Of a stretch of 39,611 bases of DNA, positions 22,867-30,966 are shown piece after piece; within the stretch, counting starts at the first letter, position 1, and each line of letters opens with the position of its first letter. The stretch covers positions 139,931 through 179,541 of the forward strand of contig NZ_LMUI01000029.1 of the NCBI RefSeq assembly GCF_009765995.1, given 5' to 3'. Source of the DNA: Methylocapsa sp. S129. GTDB lineage: Bacteria > Pseudomonadota > Alphaproteobacteria > Rhizobiales > Beijerinckiaceae. A program made the position numbers and the translations under genes. Below the pieces are notes generated by a model. That model searched no databases and had not been told where the DNA came from. It worked only from the letters and a program-made list of their open reading frames with translations.

Positions 22867-23190
22867 ATGAATCCTGCGGTCGGCCGGCATCCAATGTGGG
22901 TCAATGCGATGAGTCTTCGTTTGTTCGGGCCTTCTCAGGGTGAAATTGACGAAATCGCTCACGATTTGATCGTGCGCCACGGGCTTGATGCGTATGACGA
23001 AGCGGTCCACTTATCCGAGGCCGTGCGTCTTCTCCCCCGATCGGTGCGGCAGAGAAAAATGTATCGACTGGCGGCGGTCCAGATCGAACAATCGTTCGAA
23101 ACGGCGCGGAAGAGGCTTGGCCAGAAGCTAGCCGGCGAAACGCGCACGGCACTGACTACAGCCGCGATACCGTCCCCCGCCTCACGCTGA
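22867..23190 (+). CDS. Small helical protein of unknown function (up to 107 residues)
   Basis: The well-formed part begins MSLRLFGPSQGEIDEIAHDL (ATG 22909) and continues with LDAYDEAVHLSEAVRLLPRS and SFETARKRLGQKL. This reads as two or three helices, a pattern common among small Rhizobiales proteins. Either ATG 22867 or ATG 22909 may be the start; neither has a clear ribosome site. Function unknown. Confidence 0.5.
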   Translation: MNPAVGRHPMWVNAMSLRLFGPSQGEIDEIAHDLIVRHGLDAYDEAVHLSEAVRLLPRSVRQRKMYRLAAVQIEQSFETARKRLGQKLAGETRTALTTAAIPSPASR

Positions 23191-23261
23191 GGCGCTGGCG
23201 GCTATTGCCGCCGGGATGAGCCTATGCAAGCTTCAGCATCCTGCAACGGCGGGGTCGGTCC

Positions 23262-23501
23262 ATGGTCGGCTGGTCGATAGAAGACGCGCTCGCAATGGAA
23301 CGACGCCATATCCTGGAGGGCGAGAGGCGGATCGCACGGCAAGAGGCACTCGCGGCGGACCTCGATCGGAGAGGTTACGATCAACTCGCGTTCGAGGCCA
23401 ACGATCTGCTGCGCATTCTGCGCGAAACTCACGAGCATTCGAGGGCGCGCGTTGGCGCGTTGGTAGGTTGCTTAACCAAACGTCGGCCAACGCCGACGTA
23501 G
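23262..23501 (+). CDS. Small helical protein of unknown function (79 residues)
   Basis: Reads MVGWSIEDALAMERRHILEG followed by RIARQEALAADLDRRGYDQL and LRILRETHEHSRARV. The charged helices of the form RHIxEGExRIxRQ..L are found in many short Rhizobiales proteins without known function. It follows the 107-residue gene on the same strand after 71 bases. Confidence 0.55.
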   Translation: MVGWSIEDALAMERRHILEGERRIARQEALAADLDRRGYDQLAFEANDLLRILRETHEHSRARVGALVGCLTKRRPTPT

Positions 23502-23690
23502 CGTCGGCGCCCTGAAGCTTAGCGAATCGAAATTCTGGAAGGCGACGGAATCGGGCTCCGTAGAACACGATCAGCTCGAATTCCGTCAAATAGGTGGATT
23601 CGCGCTACCGCGCCGCCCGGACGCGGCTTCTTCTTCAAATCAAATCAGGTTCTGCAAGCGGCTGAAGCCGAGAGTCTGCGATGGCGCCGC

Positions 23691-23880
23691 CCTGCAGGGC
23701 CCGGGCTGTCGTGATCGGAGCCGCGCGTGCGTCTCCGCTCTGCTGGGCATCCATCCCAGACGCACATCAAACGCGCCCTTCGCCGGAGGTGGTCGGGTCC
23801 CGCGTCCCGCCTGCTGCGGCGCTATGCTCTTGCTCCACGGCTACCCTTTTAACCGGTCTCGGCGCTGGAGAATGTCCTGG
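23691..23880. repeat. Dispersed repeat, copy B (full)
   Basis: Same block order as copy A at 20782-20973, in the same orientation, with about three quarters of bases alike by eye. It includes GCTCCACGGCTACCCTTTTA, identical in both copies. It lies in the 537-base gap between the small helical gene and the response regulator. Confidence 0.65.
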
Positions 23881-23913
23881 CGGTTCGAGAAGCGACGAAA
23901 ATAAAGCCAGACG

Positions 23914-23958
23914 TTGGAACCAATGTCGAAATCACACGTCCACGGGCGTTGGTTCCAA
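23914..23958 (+). promoter_or_regulatory. Inverted repeat and possible EcfG-type promoter before the response regulator
   Basis: TTGGAACCAA (23914-23923) and TTGGTTCCAA (23949-23958) are exact reverse complements, 25 bases apart. The first contains GGAAC followed after 16 bases by CGTC, close to the alphaproteobacterial general stress sigma factor pattern GGAAC-N16/17-CGTT. The response regulator start is 81 bases downstream. The match is partial and I give it low weight. Confidence 0.3.
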
Positions 23959-24038
23959 TCCGGGTTCGCGCGAGTTCGTCGCCCCACGCCGCAAGAACGT
24001 GCCAGCGCCGGCGGAAGTGAACCGATTTGCCCAACTTT

Positions 24039-24398
24039 ATGAAGAGAGTTGTCGTCCTCGTCGTTGAGGACGAACCGTTTCTGCGCATGGTCGCGGTCGA
24101 TCTGGTGGAGGAAGCAGGCTTCGAGGCGGTCCAAGCCGCGAATGCCGATCAGGCAGTAAGAATTCTGGAGGCGCGCGTCGATATTCGGATCGTCTTTACC
24201 GACATCGATATGCCCGGTTCAATGGACGGCATGAAGCTCGCCATGGCCATCCGGGGGCGGTGGCCTCCGATCGAGGTCATTCTCATGTCGGGGCTCTACA
24301 ATATCGAGAAGGACGCACTTCCGGAACGCAGCGTGTTTTTTCGCAAGCCTTATAACCACAACGAGATCATTGCGACGATCCAGCGAATGGCGGCCTAG
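24039..24398 (+). CDS. Single-domain response regulator
   Basis: A 119-residue receiver domain with no output domain. The acidic pocket is VVEDEP (residues 9-13), the phosphorylated Asp is in FTDIDMPG (residue 55), the switch Ser is in MSGL and the conserved Lys in FRKPY. Start ATG (MKRVVVLVVEDE) is preferred over the TTG at 24027. Single-domain regulators of this type in alphaproteobacteria act in phosphorelays, motility or the general stress response. There is no histidine kinase next to it. Stop codon is TAG. Confidence 0.88.
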   Translation: MKRVVVLVVEDEPFLRMVAVDLVEEAGFEAVQAANADQAVRILEARVDIRIVFTDIDMPGSMDGMKLAMAIRGRWPPIEVILMSGLYNIEKDALPERSVFFRKPYNHNEIIATIQRMAA

Positions 24399-24531
24399 CT
24401 GTCGGCGCTCCTGCCTGCTTTTGCGCAGCCCTCGATTGAGCGGTCGAAATATCAGGCGGCGCGTGGAGGTTGTGTACTAATGGTGGCCCCAGCGATTGAT
24501 ATCGTGAGACCGGTAGGGCTGTTGACGCTCC

Positions 24532-24579
24532 CCGTCCCGCCTGCGGCGGCGCTATGCTGACGCTCCACGGCTACCCTGT
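24532..24579. repeat. Dispersed repeat, copy C (3' third only), overlapping a gene end
   Basis: Contains CGTCCCGCCTGCGGCGGCGC and GCTCCACGGCTACCC, matching the 3' part of copies A and B. It covers the last codons and stop of the EamA transporter, so insertion of the repeat apparently changed the C-terminus of that protein. Confidence 0.6.
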
Positions 24580-25463
24580 TTGTTAGCCGCTACGATCTTC
24601 CGCACCGGTTTCGTCATCGCGGCCACACCGATCACCACGCAGCCCAGGCCGATCCATGCCGTCGAGGTCAAGGTTTCGCCGAGAAAAATAACGCCCAGCG
24701 CGACGCCGATCGGCACCCGCAAGTAGGCTTGGGCAGTTGTACCGACCGATCCCAGTGTCATGATCAGCCGGAAATAGATCACGAAGGCCAGCGCGGTGGA
24801 GAATACCGCAAGACCGGCGAGAGCCAGCATCGACGTCGTTGACGGCGCAAGCGTCCACGGCCGGTCCACTACGAGGCATGCAGGAATCAGGATCGCCGCG
24901 CCACAGAGCAGCGAGCCCACCGCCGGCGCCATCGGATCGAGACCCCTAAAGCCGCGGCTGAAGATAGCGCCCCCGGCATAGCAAAGGGCTGCAGTCACGG
25001 TGGCGATCTCGGCTGCTAGGTGCGCGCCCGCGTCGGCCAGCGCCCGCACGCCGACGATCAGGCAGATGCCGGCCATCCCAGCCACAACGCCGAATAGTTT
25101 CCGCGAACTCAGCGTCTCGTGGCGCGCGATTGCGAGCGTCAGGAAGAAAGTTAAGATCGGTGAGGTCGAATTGAGAATGGTCGCAAGCCCCGCGTCGAGC
25201 GAACGCTCGCCCCAGGCGATCAAGGTCCAGGGGATCACGCTGTTGAGGCAGGCCTGAATCACGAAACGTCGCCAGGTCGCGGCGTCTTTCGGCAGCCGCA
25301 GCCCGCGGCAGCGCATGACGGCAAGCAATAACACGCCCGCGATCAGTGTACGCGCCGCGATCAAGGTGATCGGCGGGACGGTGGCTACGCCAAGCTTGAT
25401 AAAGCTATACGATGCGCCCCACAGCGTCGCGAGCAGCAAGAGCAGCGCCAACTCAACCGCCAT
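24552..25463 (-). CDS. DMT-superfamily permease (EamA family)
   Basis: A 303-residue membrane protein with about ten hydrophobic helices and two EamA repeats. The first opens ELALLLLLATLWGASYSFIK (about residues 3-22, typical WGxxF/Y box), the second near ATVTAALCYAGGAIFSRGF. Such proteins export or exchange small metabolites; the substrate cannot be told. ATG 25463 is the start (MAVELALLL); the longer frame to 25658 has non-membrane composition. The last ten residues (KQGSRGASA and stop) are encoded by repeat copy C, so the original C-terminus was replaced. It is on the opposite strand from the response regulator. Confidence 0.82.
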   Translation of the reverse strand: MAVELALLLLLATLWGASYSFIKLGVATVPPITLIAARTLIAGVLLLAVMRCRGLRLPKDAATWRRFVIQACLNSVIPWTLIAWGERSLDAGLATILNSTSPILTFFLTLAIARHETLSSRKLFGVVAGMAGICLIVGVRALADAGAHLAAEIATVTAALCYAGGAIFSRGFRGLDPMAPAVGSLLCGAAILIPACLVVDRPWTLAPSTTSMLALAGLAVFSTALAFVIYFRLIMTLGSVGTTAQAYLRVPIGVALGVIFLGETLTSTAWIGLGCVVIGVAAMTKPVRKIVAANKQGSRGASA

Positions 25464-25694
25464 GTCAGGATTTCGCAGGCGAGATCGCTCCACGTTCGGG
25501 ATTCCGATCCTCGAGTGTTGGAGCCGCACGCTACCATGGCGGGATATCGTGATGTTTCGCCACGGACCGAAGTGTCCTTGGCGCAGAGCACTCAGGAAGA
25601 TTTCCGCGAGATATATCCGTTGGCGGGATCGTCGGTGAACCGCCAGCGCGATTCCCAACAGCGTGCCGGAGCGAGGCGCTAAGTAGGGTCCGAC

Positions 25695-25790
25695 AACGCC
25701 CCTGCCGGGGCCGCGGCGTCGTGAACCGAACCCGCCGAGGAAGCGGTTTCGGCCCCGGCGGACTTCCGTCGCTGACGCAGATTCTCCTCG
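25695..25790. repeat. Dispersed repeat, copy D (diverged 5' part)
   Basis: Blocks GGGGCCG, GTCGTGAAC, GAACCCG and CTGACGCAGA follow in the same order as in the 5' half of copy A, with more differences. Lies in the otherwise gene-less stretch 25464-26056. Confidence 0.4.
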
Positions 25791-25854
25791 CGGGTTGCAT
25801 AGAGCGTTTGACGGGTTAAATGACGGGCTGCACTCGATCCGACGCGGAAGTAGT

Positions 25855-25867
25855 GGGTCAGTTTGAA
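25855..25867. repeat. Left arm of a 13-base inverted repeat around the oxidoreductase gene
   Basis: GGGTCAGTTTGAA at 25855-25867 is the exact reverse complement of TTCAAACTGACCC at 27118-27130. The two arms enclose only the gene at 26057-27103. Beyond the arm, 25868-26056 has no recognisable gene. Confidence 0.5.
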
Positions 25868-26056
25868 TTTCGGCCGGGTTGACGGGGCCGTGCGAAACCC
25901 CATAATTCTAGGTACGACAGAGCCCTCTTTCGAAGCGCGGTTAGTACAAACAGCAGACGTTGACGGCATGATGCAGAAGAGGGTCGACAGCGTATGGTCG
26001 ACTAGCATAAGGAGTGCTAGCCTTTTCATCCGAGTTCATCTGCCAAAGGCCCTTTT

Positions 26057-27103
26057 ATGAGCGTCGTCCACGGCACCGCCGCAAAAGACCGAGCGCGTCT
26101 CAGGCCCAGGGTCATGATCTACGGGGTCGGGTACTACGGTATGGAGGCTGTGCGCATTCTCGTAAAAAATGGCTGGCCAATCGTTGCGGCGGTGAACCGG
26201 GCAGGTCCCAAGATCGGCGAGGATCTAGGGCGGCTCGCCGGGCTGAACGAAGACTTGGGAGTCGTCGTACAGGACTGTGAAACCGTCGACTACGCGACCA
26301 TGGATGCAGACATCGCGTTGGTTGTGCAAACCGAGAGGCTGAGCCTCAACTTTGCCGCTTATCAACGCCTCTTGGGAGCCGGCATCAATGTCATCTGCCA
26401 CGGCTCAGAGTCATATTTTCCGCAAGGCGCCGATCCCGACTTAGCCGAAAAGATCGATGCCTTGGCCAAGAGGAACGCTGTTACATTCACCGGGACTGGC
26501 ATTTGGGACTTCTCCCGCATCTGGGCGGGAATGCTGATTGCGGGGCCGTGCACCGAGCTTCGCTCGCTCACGCATTGCAGCTTGACCAACGCAGAGCTGG
26601 CGAACGAGCGCATGATGCGTGCCTATGGCGTTGACATGACGCAAGCCGAGTTTTTGGAAAAGGTAACCAAGGTGCCCGGCCAATTAGGAGAGCTCTACAA
26701 AGGCATACCGGCGCATGTGATGCATGCGCTTGGCTTCACCATCAAAAACGTGACCGAGCTGCGCGAGCCGGTACTTTCCGATCAACCGATGTGGTGTCGT
26801 ATCCTCAATAGGTTTTTGGACCCCGGCACCTCGCTCGGTCTTCGGATCACCGCGTCGGTCGAAACCGTAGAAGGGCCTACGGCAAGCGCGCACATTGAAC
26901 TGCGTCTCCTGGCGGAAGGCGAGTCCGAAAACATGACGTGGGCCGTTGATGGAAGGCCACCATCCAAAATCCGGATCGACCGCGCCGATGGCGTACACAC
27001 CTCGGCAGCCTGTATGGTGAACCGCATTCCAGATGTAATAGCTGCTCCGCCAGGGATAAGGTTGATCTCTCAGTTTGGTCCACTGCGACCGTCGCTGAAG
27101 TAA
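26057..27103 (+). CDS. NAD(P)-dependent oxidoreductase, 2,4-diaminopentanoate dehydrogenase-like
   Basis: A 348-residue protein. The N-terminal Rossmann fold has MIYGVGYYGMEAVRILVKNG (GxGxxG, about residues 21-40) and, later, DIALVVQTERLS. The second half is of the dihydrodipicolinate-reductase-like type with VICHGSESYFP, GTGIWDFSRIWAGML and the substrate domain PGQLGELYKGIPAHVMHALG. This arrangement fits the 2,4-diaminopentanoate dehydrogenase/amine dehydrogenase family, which deaminates amino acid breakdown products; the true substrate is not known. Start ATG 26057 follows AAAGG by seven bases. No pathway genes are next to it, and a 13-base inverted repeat flanks it, so it may have been carried in. 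Confidence 0.7.
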   Translation: MSVVHGTAAKDRARLRPRVMIYGVGYYGMEAVRILVKNGWPIVAAVNRAGPKIGEDLGRLAGLNEDLGVVVQDCETVDYATMDADIALVVQTERLSLNFAAYQRLLGAGINVICHGSESYFPQGADPDLAEKIDALAKRNAVTFTGTGIWDFSRIWAGMLIAGPCTELRSLTHCSLTNAELANERMMRAYGVDMTQAEFLEKVTKVPGQLGELYKGIPAHVMHALGFTIKNVTELREPVLSDQPMWCRILNRFLDPGTSLGLRITASVETVEGPTASAHIELRLLAEGESENMTWAVDGRPPSKIRIDRADGVHTSAACMVNRIPDVIAAPPGIRLISQFGPLRPSLK

Positions 27104-27117
27104 ACGCCATCGCGGAT

Positions 27118-27130
27118 TTCAAACTGACCC
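27118..27130. repeat. Right arm of the 13-base inverted repeat
   Basis: TTCAAACTGACCC, the exact reverse complement of 25855-25867, 15 bases after the stop of the oxidoreductase gene. Confidence 0.5.
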
Positions 27131-27276
27131 TGTACCGACGCGGACATGCGATTGACGGGGTTAGAAAAGTCATTTCAATTTGGCATGTCGATCGGCTTCG
27201 CGTTGCAACGCCGATTTGCGGGTGGACCGCCGCAAGCTCCTGATCGCTCCGACCCGCAACGCCGCCTGAGAGTTCA

Positions 27277-27621
27277 ATGTTCGAAGCGGATCCGACGCCA
27301 GCCCAGCAGATCGAGCGACTTGAGGCGCAGATCGACGAGTTGCGAGAGGCGATCCGGCACAGCCGCAGGCTCGTCGTAGCAGGACGCGCGTGCGCCTCCG
27401 CCGGCGCAGCGTTGCTTATCTGCTTGGTGCTCGGTCTGGCGACCGTCACGCCGGTTCAAATGATCGTCGGCATAGCCCTTGGGCTTGGTGGGCTGGTCCT
27501 GATGGGCAGCAGCGTAGGCAGCACCAAGCAGTTGGAGCTTTCCCTGAAGCAGACGGAGGATGAAAGGAACGCGGCGATCGACGCCCTGGAATTCGTCGAT
27601 CTCGGAGACGGGGCCCGCTGA
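27277..27621 (+). CDS. Small membrane protein with N-terminal coiled coil (114 residues)
   Basis: MFEADPTPAQQIERLEAQID and the following residues form a charged coiled-coil helix (about 8-30). Two hydrophobic helices follow: GAALLICLVLGLATVTP (about 43-59) and VGIALGLGGLVLMGSSVG (about 64-81). The tail is helical and charged (QLELSLKQTEDERNAAIDAL). This is a form I recall from many Rhizobiales small proteins of unknown function. No neighbour suggests a role. Confidence 0.7.
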   Translation: MFEADPTPAQQIERLEAQIDELREAIRHSRRLVVAGRACASAGAALLICLVLGLATVTPVQMIVGIALGLGGLVLMGSSVGSTKQLELSLKQTEDERNAAIDALEFVDLGDGAR

Positions 27622-27714
27622 TTTCGCGTCGGATCCGAGCGTTTGGCGCTGCGCATCGCTGCCCGGAGGCAACGGCCGCATTCGACCTAACTCGGATGTT
27701 CGGCCTCACGGCGC

Positions 27715-28272
27715 TTAGCGTCCGGCCAGCACCCCGGCGACGACGTCTCGCGCGTAGAGCAGGACGGATTTGTGCTCCTCCGCCGAGACCTCGACGAAGC
27801 CTAGTCCTCGGAGCAGGAAAATTCCCTCAACGGCAAGCAGGGCGTGACGAACGCGATAGGCGGCGCCGGAATCAGACAGGAGCGGATCAAGCAGCGCGCG
27901 ATAATACCGTCGTGCTGGCTCCATCATATCGGGGGCGTGCACCAACGCGGTTACGAGAAAAGCCGCCTTGCGCGTCACAGCGTCGTCCTCATCGAGCGCT
28001 TCGTCAATGTGGGCTAGAACCAATTCGAAAGGCTCAACCGGCCTGCCGCCAAGCCGCTGGCGCACCGCTTCTTGAAAGCGCGTTATTTCCCGCTCTAACG
28101 CCGCGCGGACCAATCCATCCTTGGTCGGGAAGCTGTAGACGAGACCGCCCTTGCTGATCCTCGCACGCTCGGCGACGGCATCGAGCGTGAAATTTCGCCC
28201 TCCGGATTCGAGGATCACACGCTCGGCGGCATCCAGAATCCGATCCCGATCAATCTCCTTTTTCCGCGTCAA
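27715..28272 (-). CDS. TetR-family repressor of the adjacent exporter
   Basis: A 185-residue regulator. The N-terminal TetR helix-turn-helix is DRDRILDAAERVILESGG and FTLDAVAERARISKGGLVYS (about residues 8-50), followed by a ligand domain. I place the start at TTG 28272 (MTRKKEIDR) after AGAGG. The ATG at 28308 would put one of the two operator palindromes inside the coding region and add 12 residues not expected in the family. The gene is divergent from the Bcr/CflA exporter, with two palindromic operators between them (28293-28304, 28319-28330), so it should repress both genes and respond to a substrate of the pump. Confidence 0.88.
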   Translation of the reverse strand: MTRKKEIDRDRILDAAERVILESGGRNFTLDAVAERARISKGGLVYSFPTKDGLVRAALEREITRFQEAVRQRLGGRPVEPFELVLAHIDEALDEDDAVTRKAAFLVTALVHAPDMMEPARRYYRALLDPLLSDSGAAYRVRHALLAVEGIFLLRGLGFVEVSAEEHKSVLLYARDVVAGVLAGR

Positions 28273-28292
28273 ACCTAGCCTCTTGCTTTTCC

Positions 28293-28330
28293 GACTGATC
28301 AGTCGCATAACTATTTCCGACTGGTCAGTC
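28293..28330. promoter_or_regulatory. Two TetR operator palindromes
   Basis: GACTGATCAGTC (28293-28304, perfect palindrome) and GACTGGTCAGTC (28319-28330, one central change) are 26 bases apart centre to centre, in the gap between the divergent tetR and exporter genes. Two similar palindromes in phase are typical of TetR-type repressor binding. Confidence 0.8.
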
Positions 28331-28389
28331 TGATTACCACGTCGATGCGCGCCGTGGAAGCTGGCCTCTCAATTTGACGCGAGGACTGC

Positions 28390-29631
28390 ATGAATTCCGA
28401 CGGACACCGCACCCGCACCCTGCCGCTGATTGTGGTTCTGGGAATCATCACCGCCTTCGATGCGATGGCGATCGACCTGTATCTGCCGGGCTTCCGCGAC
28501 ATCGGACGTTCTCTCGGGGCAAACCCCGGCGCGATGCAGACATCGCTCTCCGTGTTCGTCGGCGGAGCCGCTATCGGACAACTTTTCTACGGACCCGTGA
28601 GCGATCGGTTCGGCCGACGCGGACCGCTCGCATTCGGAATATTGCTGTTTGTTCTGGCGTCGGTCCTCGCGGCTCTTTCGCAGAACATGGCGATGTTCAT
28701 GGTCGCAAGAGCGCTTCAGGGCCTTGGCGCGGCAGCCGGGCTGGTCATTCCACGAGCGATTATCACCGATCGCTATCAAGGACGCGAGGTAGCGAAACTG
28801 TTTTCGGCATTGTTACAGGTCATGATGGTGGCGCCGATCGTTGCGCCGCCCATTGGCGGGCTTTTGGTCGCCGCGATGGGGTGGCAGGCGATTTTCTGGT
28901 TCCTCGCGCTCTTTGGCGCTGCGTCGCTCGTGGCTCTGCTCAAGATCGTGCCAGAGACGCTGGAATCCTCACGCCGTGCGACTGCGGGCCTGCGGGTCAC
29001 CTTGCTCGACTATGCGGGCCTTTTCAGGCACGGCAGGCTCGCGTGGCTGACCCTTTCAAGCGCTTTCGCCATGGCGGGGCTGTTTGCCTATATCGGCTCA
29101 TCGTCGTTCGTGTTCGTCGATCATTTCGGCCTACCGCCGGCAATTTACAGCCTCGTGCTCGCCGGCATTGCCATCGGGATGGTGATTGGCGGCCAGATCA
29201 ATGTGCTGCTGTTGAACCGCTGGACGGAACCCCAGATTCTGGTTTTTGGACTCCTGCTTCACGTCGCCTGCTGCGTCGCGCTCCTTATCGCCACCATTGT
29301 CATGGGGGCCGGAGTCACCGTGGCCGGCGCCTTGATTTTCCTTGCCATGGCGAGCCTGATGCTCGTGATCGGCAATGGCTTCGCGCTCGTCATGAAATGC
29401 GCGCCCATGAGCCAGGCCGGCTCTGTCTCGTCGCTGCTGGGGGTCCTGCAATACGCCTTCGCCGGCGCGGTAGGCGCAGCTTTGGCGCTCGCGTTTGACG
29501 CCACCCTTACCCCCTTCATTACGGCAATGCTGCTGTGTGCCGTCGGTGCGCTTGCCGCCTTTGTCGTCGCAACGAGACTGACCGCAGAAACGGCCACGCC
29601 GTTCGAGGACAGGACAGCTGAATACCCCTAA
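28390..29631 (+). CDS. MFS exporter, Bcr/CflA drug resistance family
   Basis: A 413-residue inner membrane protein with 12 predicted helices. The Bcr/CflA signature is visible: AFDAMAIDLYLPGFRDIGRS in helix 1, motif A GPVSDRFGRRGPLAFG between helices 2 and 3, and ALQGLGAAAGLVIPRAIITD in helix 4. The family exports drugs such as bicyclomycin and chloramphenicol-like compounds and sometimes cysteine; the substrate here is unknown. Start ATG 28390 follows GAGGA. Expression is probably controlled by the divergent TetR protein. Confidence 0.9.
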   Translation: MNSDGHRTRTLPLIVVLGIITAFDAMAIDLYLPGFRDIGRSLGANPGAMQTSLSVFVGGAAIGQLFYGPVSDRFGRRGPLAFGILLFVLASVLAALSQNMAMFMVARALQGLGAAAGLVIPRAIITDRYQGREVAKLFSALLQVMMVAPIVAPPIGGLLVAAMGWQAIFWFLALFGAASLVALLKIVPETLESSRRATAGLRVTLLDYAGLFRHGRLAWLTLSSAFAMAGLFAYIGSSSFVFVDHFGLPPAIYSLVLAGIAIGMVIGGQINVLLLNRWTEPQILVFGLLLHVACCVALLIATIVMGAGVTVAGALIFLAMASLMLVIGNGFALVMKCAPMSQAGSVSSLLGVLQYAFAGAVGAALALAFDATLTPFITAMLLCAVGALAAFVVATRLTAETATPFEDRTAEYP

Positions 29632-29907
29632 CCCTTGCAAATCGTAACGAGGCTCCGGGCGAACAGTGCGATGAGGCAGTAGACTTCGGGGCCGTCCCGG
29701 CGCGCACTGATCGCCAGGGGCGTTGCGACGGCTGGCCTCGCCCTAATCGCGCCAGCGCTCGGGGCATCTCTGAGCTATCTCAATCGCGCTTGGCGTCGCG
29801 AAACTCTCTTTCGAACAGCCCCTCTCCTCTCCGCCATTGCAGCGAGAACCGCCGAGAACGGGGGCCGGCAAGATGCCCCCGTCCTGTTTTCGTAACCTCG
29901 GCCGGAA
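29632..29907. other. Gap between convergent genes
   Basis: No convincing gene. A plus-strand frame (29633-29895) is open except for one TAG and contains SRRALIARGVATAGLALIAP, which resembles a twin-arginine signal, but it has no ribosome site and no further domain. I see no terminator hairpin with a T-run. Confidence 0.35.
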
Positions 29908-30897
29908 TTATTTATAATCGCGCGACCAAAGATTTGGGATGTCCTTGACCGTAGCAGGCGTTACAACGCGCCCTTTCGCGAGGCAACCATCAGGCCCGCA
30001 CTTCGGATCCTCTTTCTTCGCTATTGCAATGATAACCCTGACCGCCTCCTGGGCTTGCGAATAAGCATCCCAGGTGGTCGACACATCGATGTAGCCGCCT
30101 TCCATCGGCTTTACGGCCGCTGAGAGGAGATCTTGGGTCGCCAGCCACATATGCTTCGGCTGCCCGGTTGGCGCCCAGCGGTCCGCCTTCTCGAGAGCGG
30201 CTTGTATGGAGGGGAAGGCGAAGTCGCTGGCCGCGAATACGCAGTTGGCCTCAGGTTTCGCGTTCAGCGCATTGGTCAATCCTGAGAGGAACAGCTCTGG
30301 ATTCCAGTTGGTCGGAACCTGCAAGATTGTCTCGTATTGTCCTGTCGCCTTGCCGACTTCGTTCCAGGCTTGACTGCGATGTACCGCGTTGATGTCGGTG
30401 AGCATGCCCTGGAGTTCGATGCACTTCCCGTGAACACCAGCCTTTTTCAGGATTTCGGCAAAGGCTTCGCCGGTCGTTTTGGCTTCATCATAGCTGTCTC
30501 CGCCGACATGAGCTGTCGGCTTTCCGCTCGTGGAGCCCCGATCGAAGGTTATGAACGGGATCCCCGCTTCCCTGGCTGCCTTGATCGAGGTTCCGATCGC
30601 GCCGGAGTCGAAAGCGCGCGCAATGATGACGTCGACGCCCCGCGTGATCAGATCGTCGATATTGGCGGCCTGACGCGCCGGGTCGGCGTTGGCGACGTTG
30701 ATTGTCCATTCGAAGTCGAAGCCCGCGGCCTTCCCCTGCTTTTCACCCTCGGATTTTAGAAAATCCTGCCAGGCAGTCTCAAGCGAGGATTCCTTGGTGT
30801 CGAGAGAGAAGCCCACTTTCAGGGGCTTCAGGGCGTCCGCCTGCGCCGCGCTGATAAGGCACAGTGCGAGACAAGAAGTCAGCATGTAACGTTTCAT
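29908..30897 (-). CDS. Sugar ABC transporter, periplasmic binding protein (RbsB-like)
   Basis: A 329-residue protein with signal peptide MKRYMLTSCLALCLISAAQA. The mature part is a type-1 periplasmic binding protein: KPLKVGFSLDTKESSLETAW at the start, ANIDDLITRGVDVIIARAFD, and AHVGGDSYDEAKTTGEAFAE. It captures a sugar or polyol in the periplasm for the ABC importer. It is the last gene of the minus-strand operon, after permease 1 (gap 69 bases). Start 30897 follows GAGAGGA. The substrate cannot be inferred beyond a ribose/inositol/erythritol-like pentose or polyol. Confidence 0.9.
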   Translation of the reverse strand: MKRYMLTSCLALCLISAAQADALKPLKVGFSLDTKESSLETAWQDFLKSEGEKQGKAAGFDFEWTINVANADPARQAANIDDLITRGVDVIIARAFDSGAIGTSIKAAREAGIPFITFDRGSTSGKPTAHVGGDSYDEAKTTGEAFAEILKKAGVHGKCIELQGMLTDINAVHRSQAWNEVGKATGQYETILQVPTNWNPELFLSGLTNALNAKPEANCVFAASDFAFPSIQAALEKADRWAPTGQPKHMWLATQDLLSAAVKPMEGGYIDVSTTWDAYSQAQEAVRVIIAIAKKEDPKCGPDGCLAKGRVVTPATVKDIPNLWSRDYK

Positions 30898-30966
30898 AGC
30901 AGTTTCCTCTCTGTAGTTGACTTGGGCTTTTCGAACGCTTCGGTCAGGCGGGTCACTCCTTGGGAT

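Noticed and set aside
29633-29895. A plus-strand frame with a twin-arginine-like segment and one TAG
   Set aside because: No ribosome site, no recognisable domain after the hydrophobic part, and it needs the TAG to be read through.
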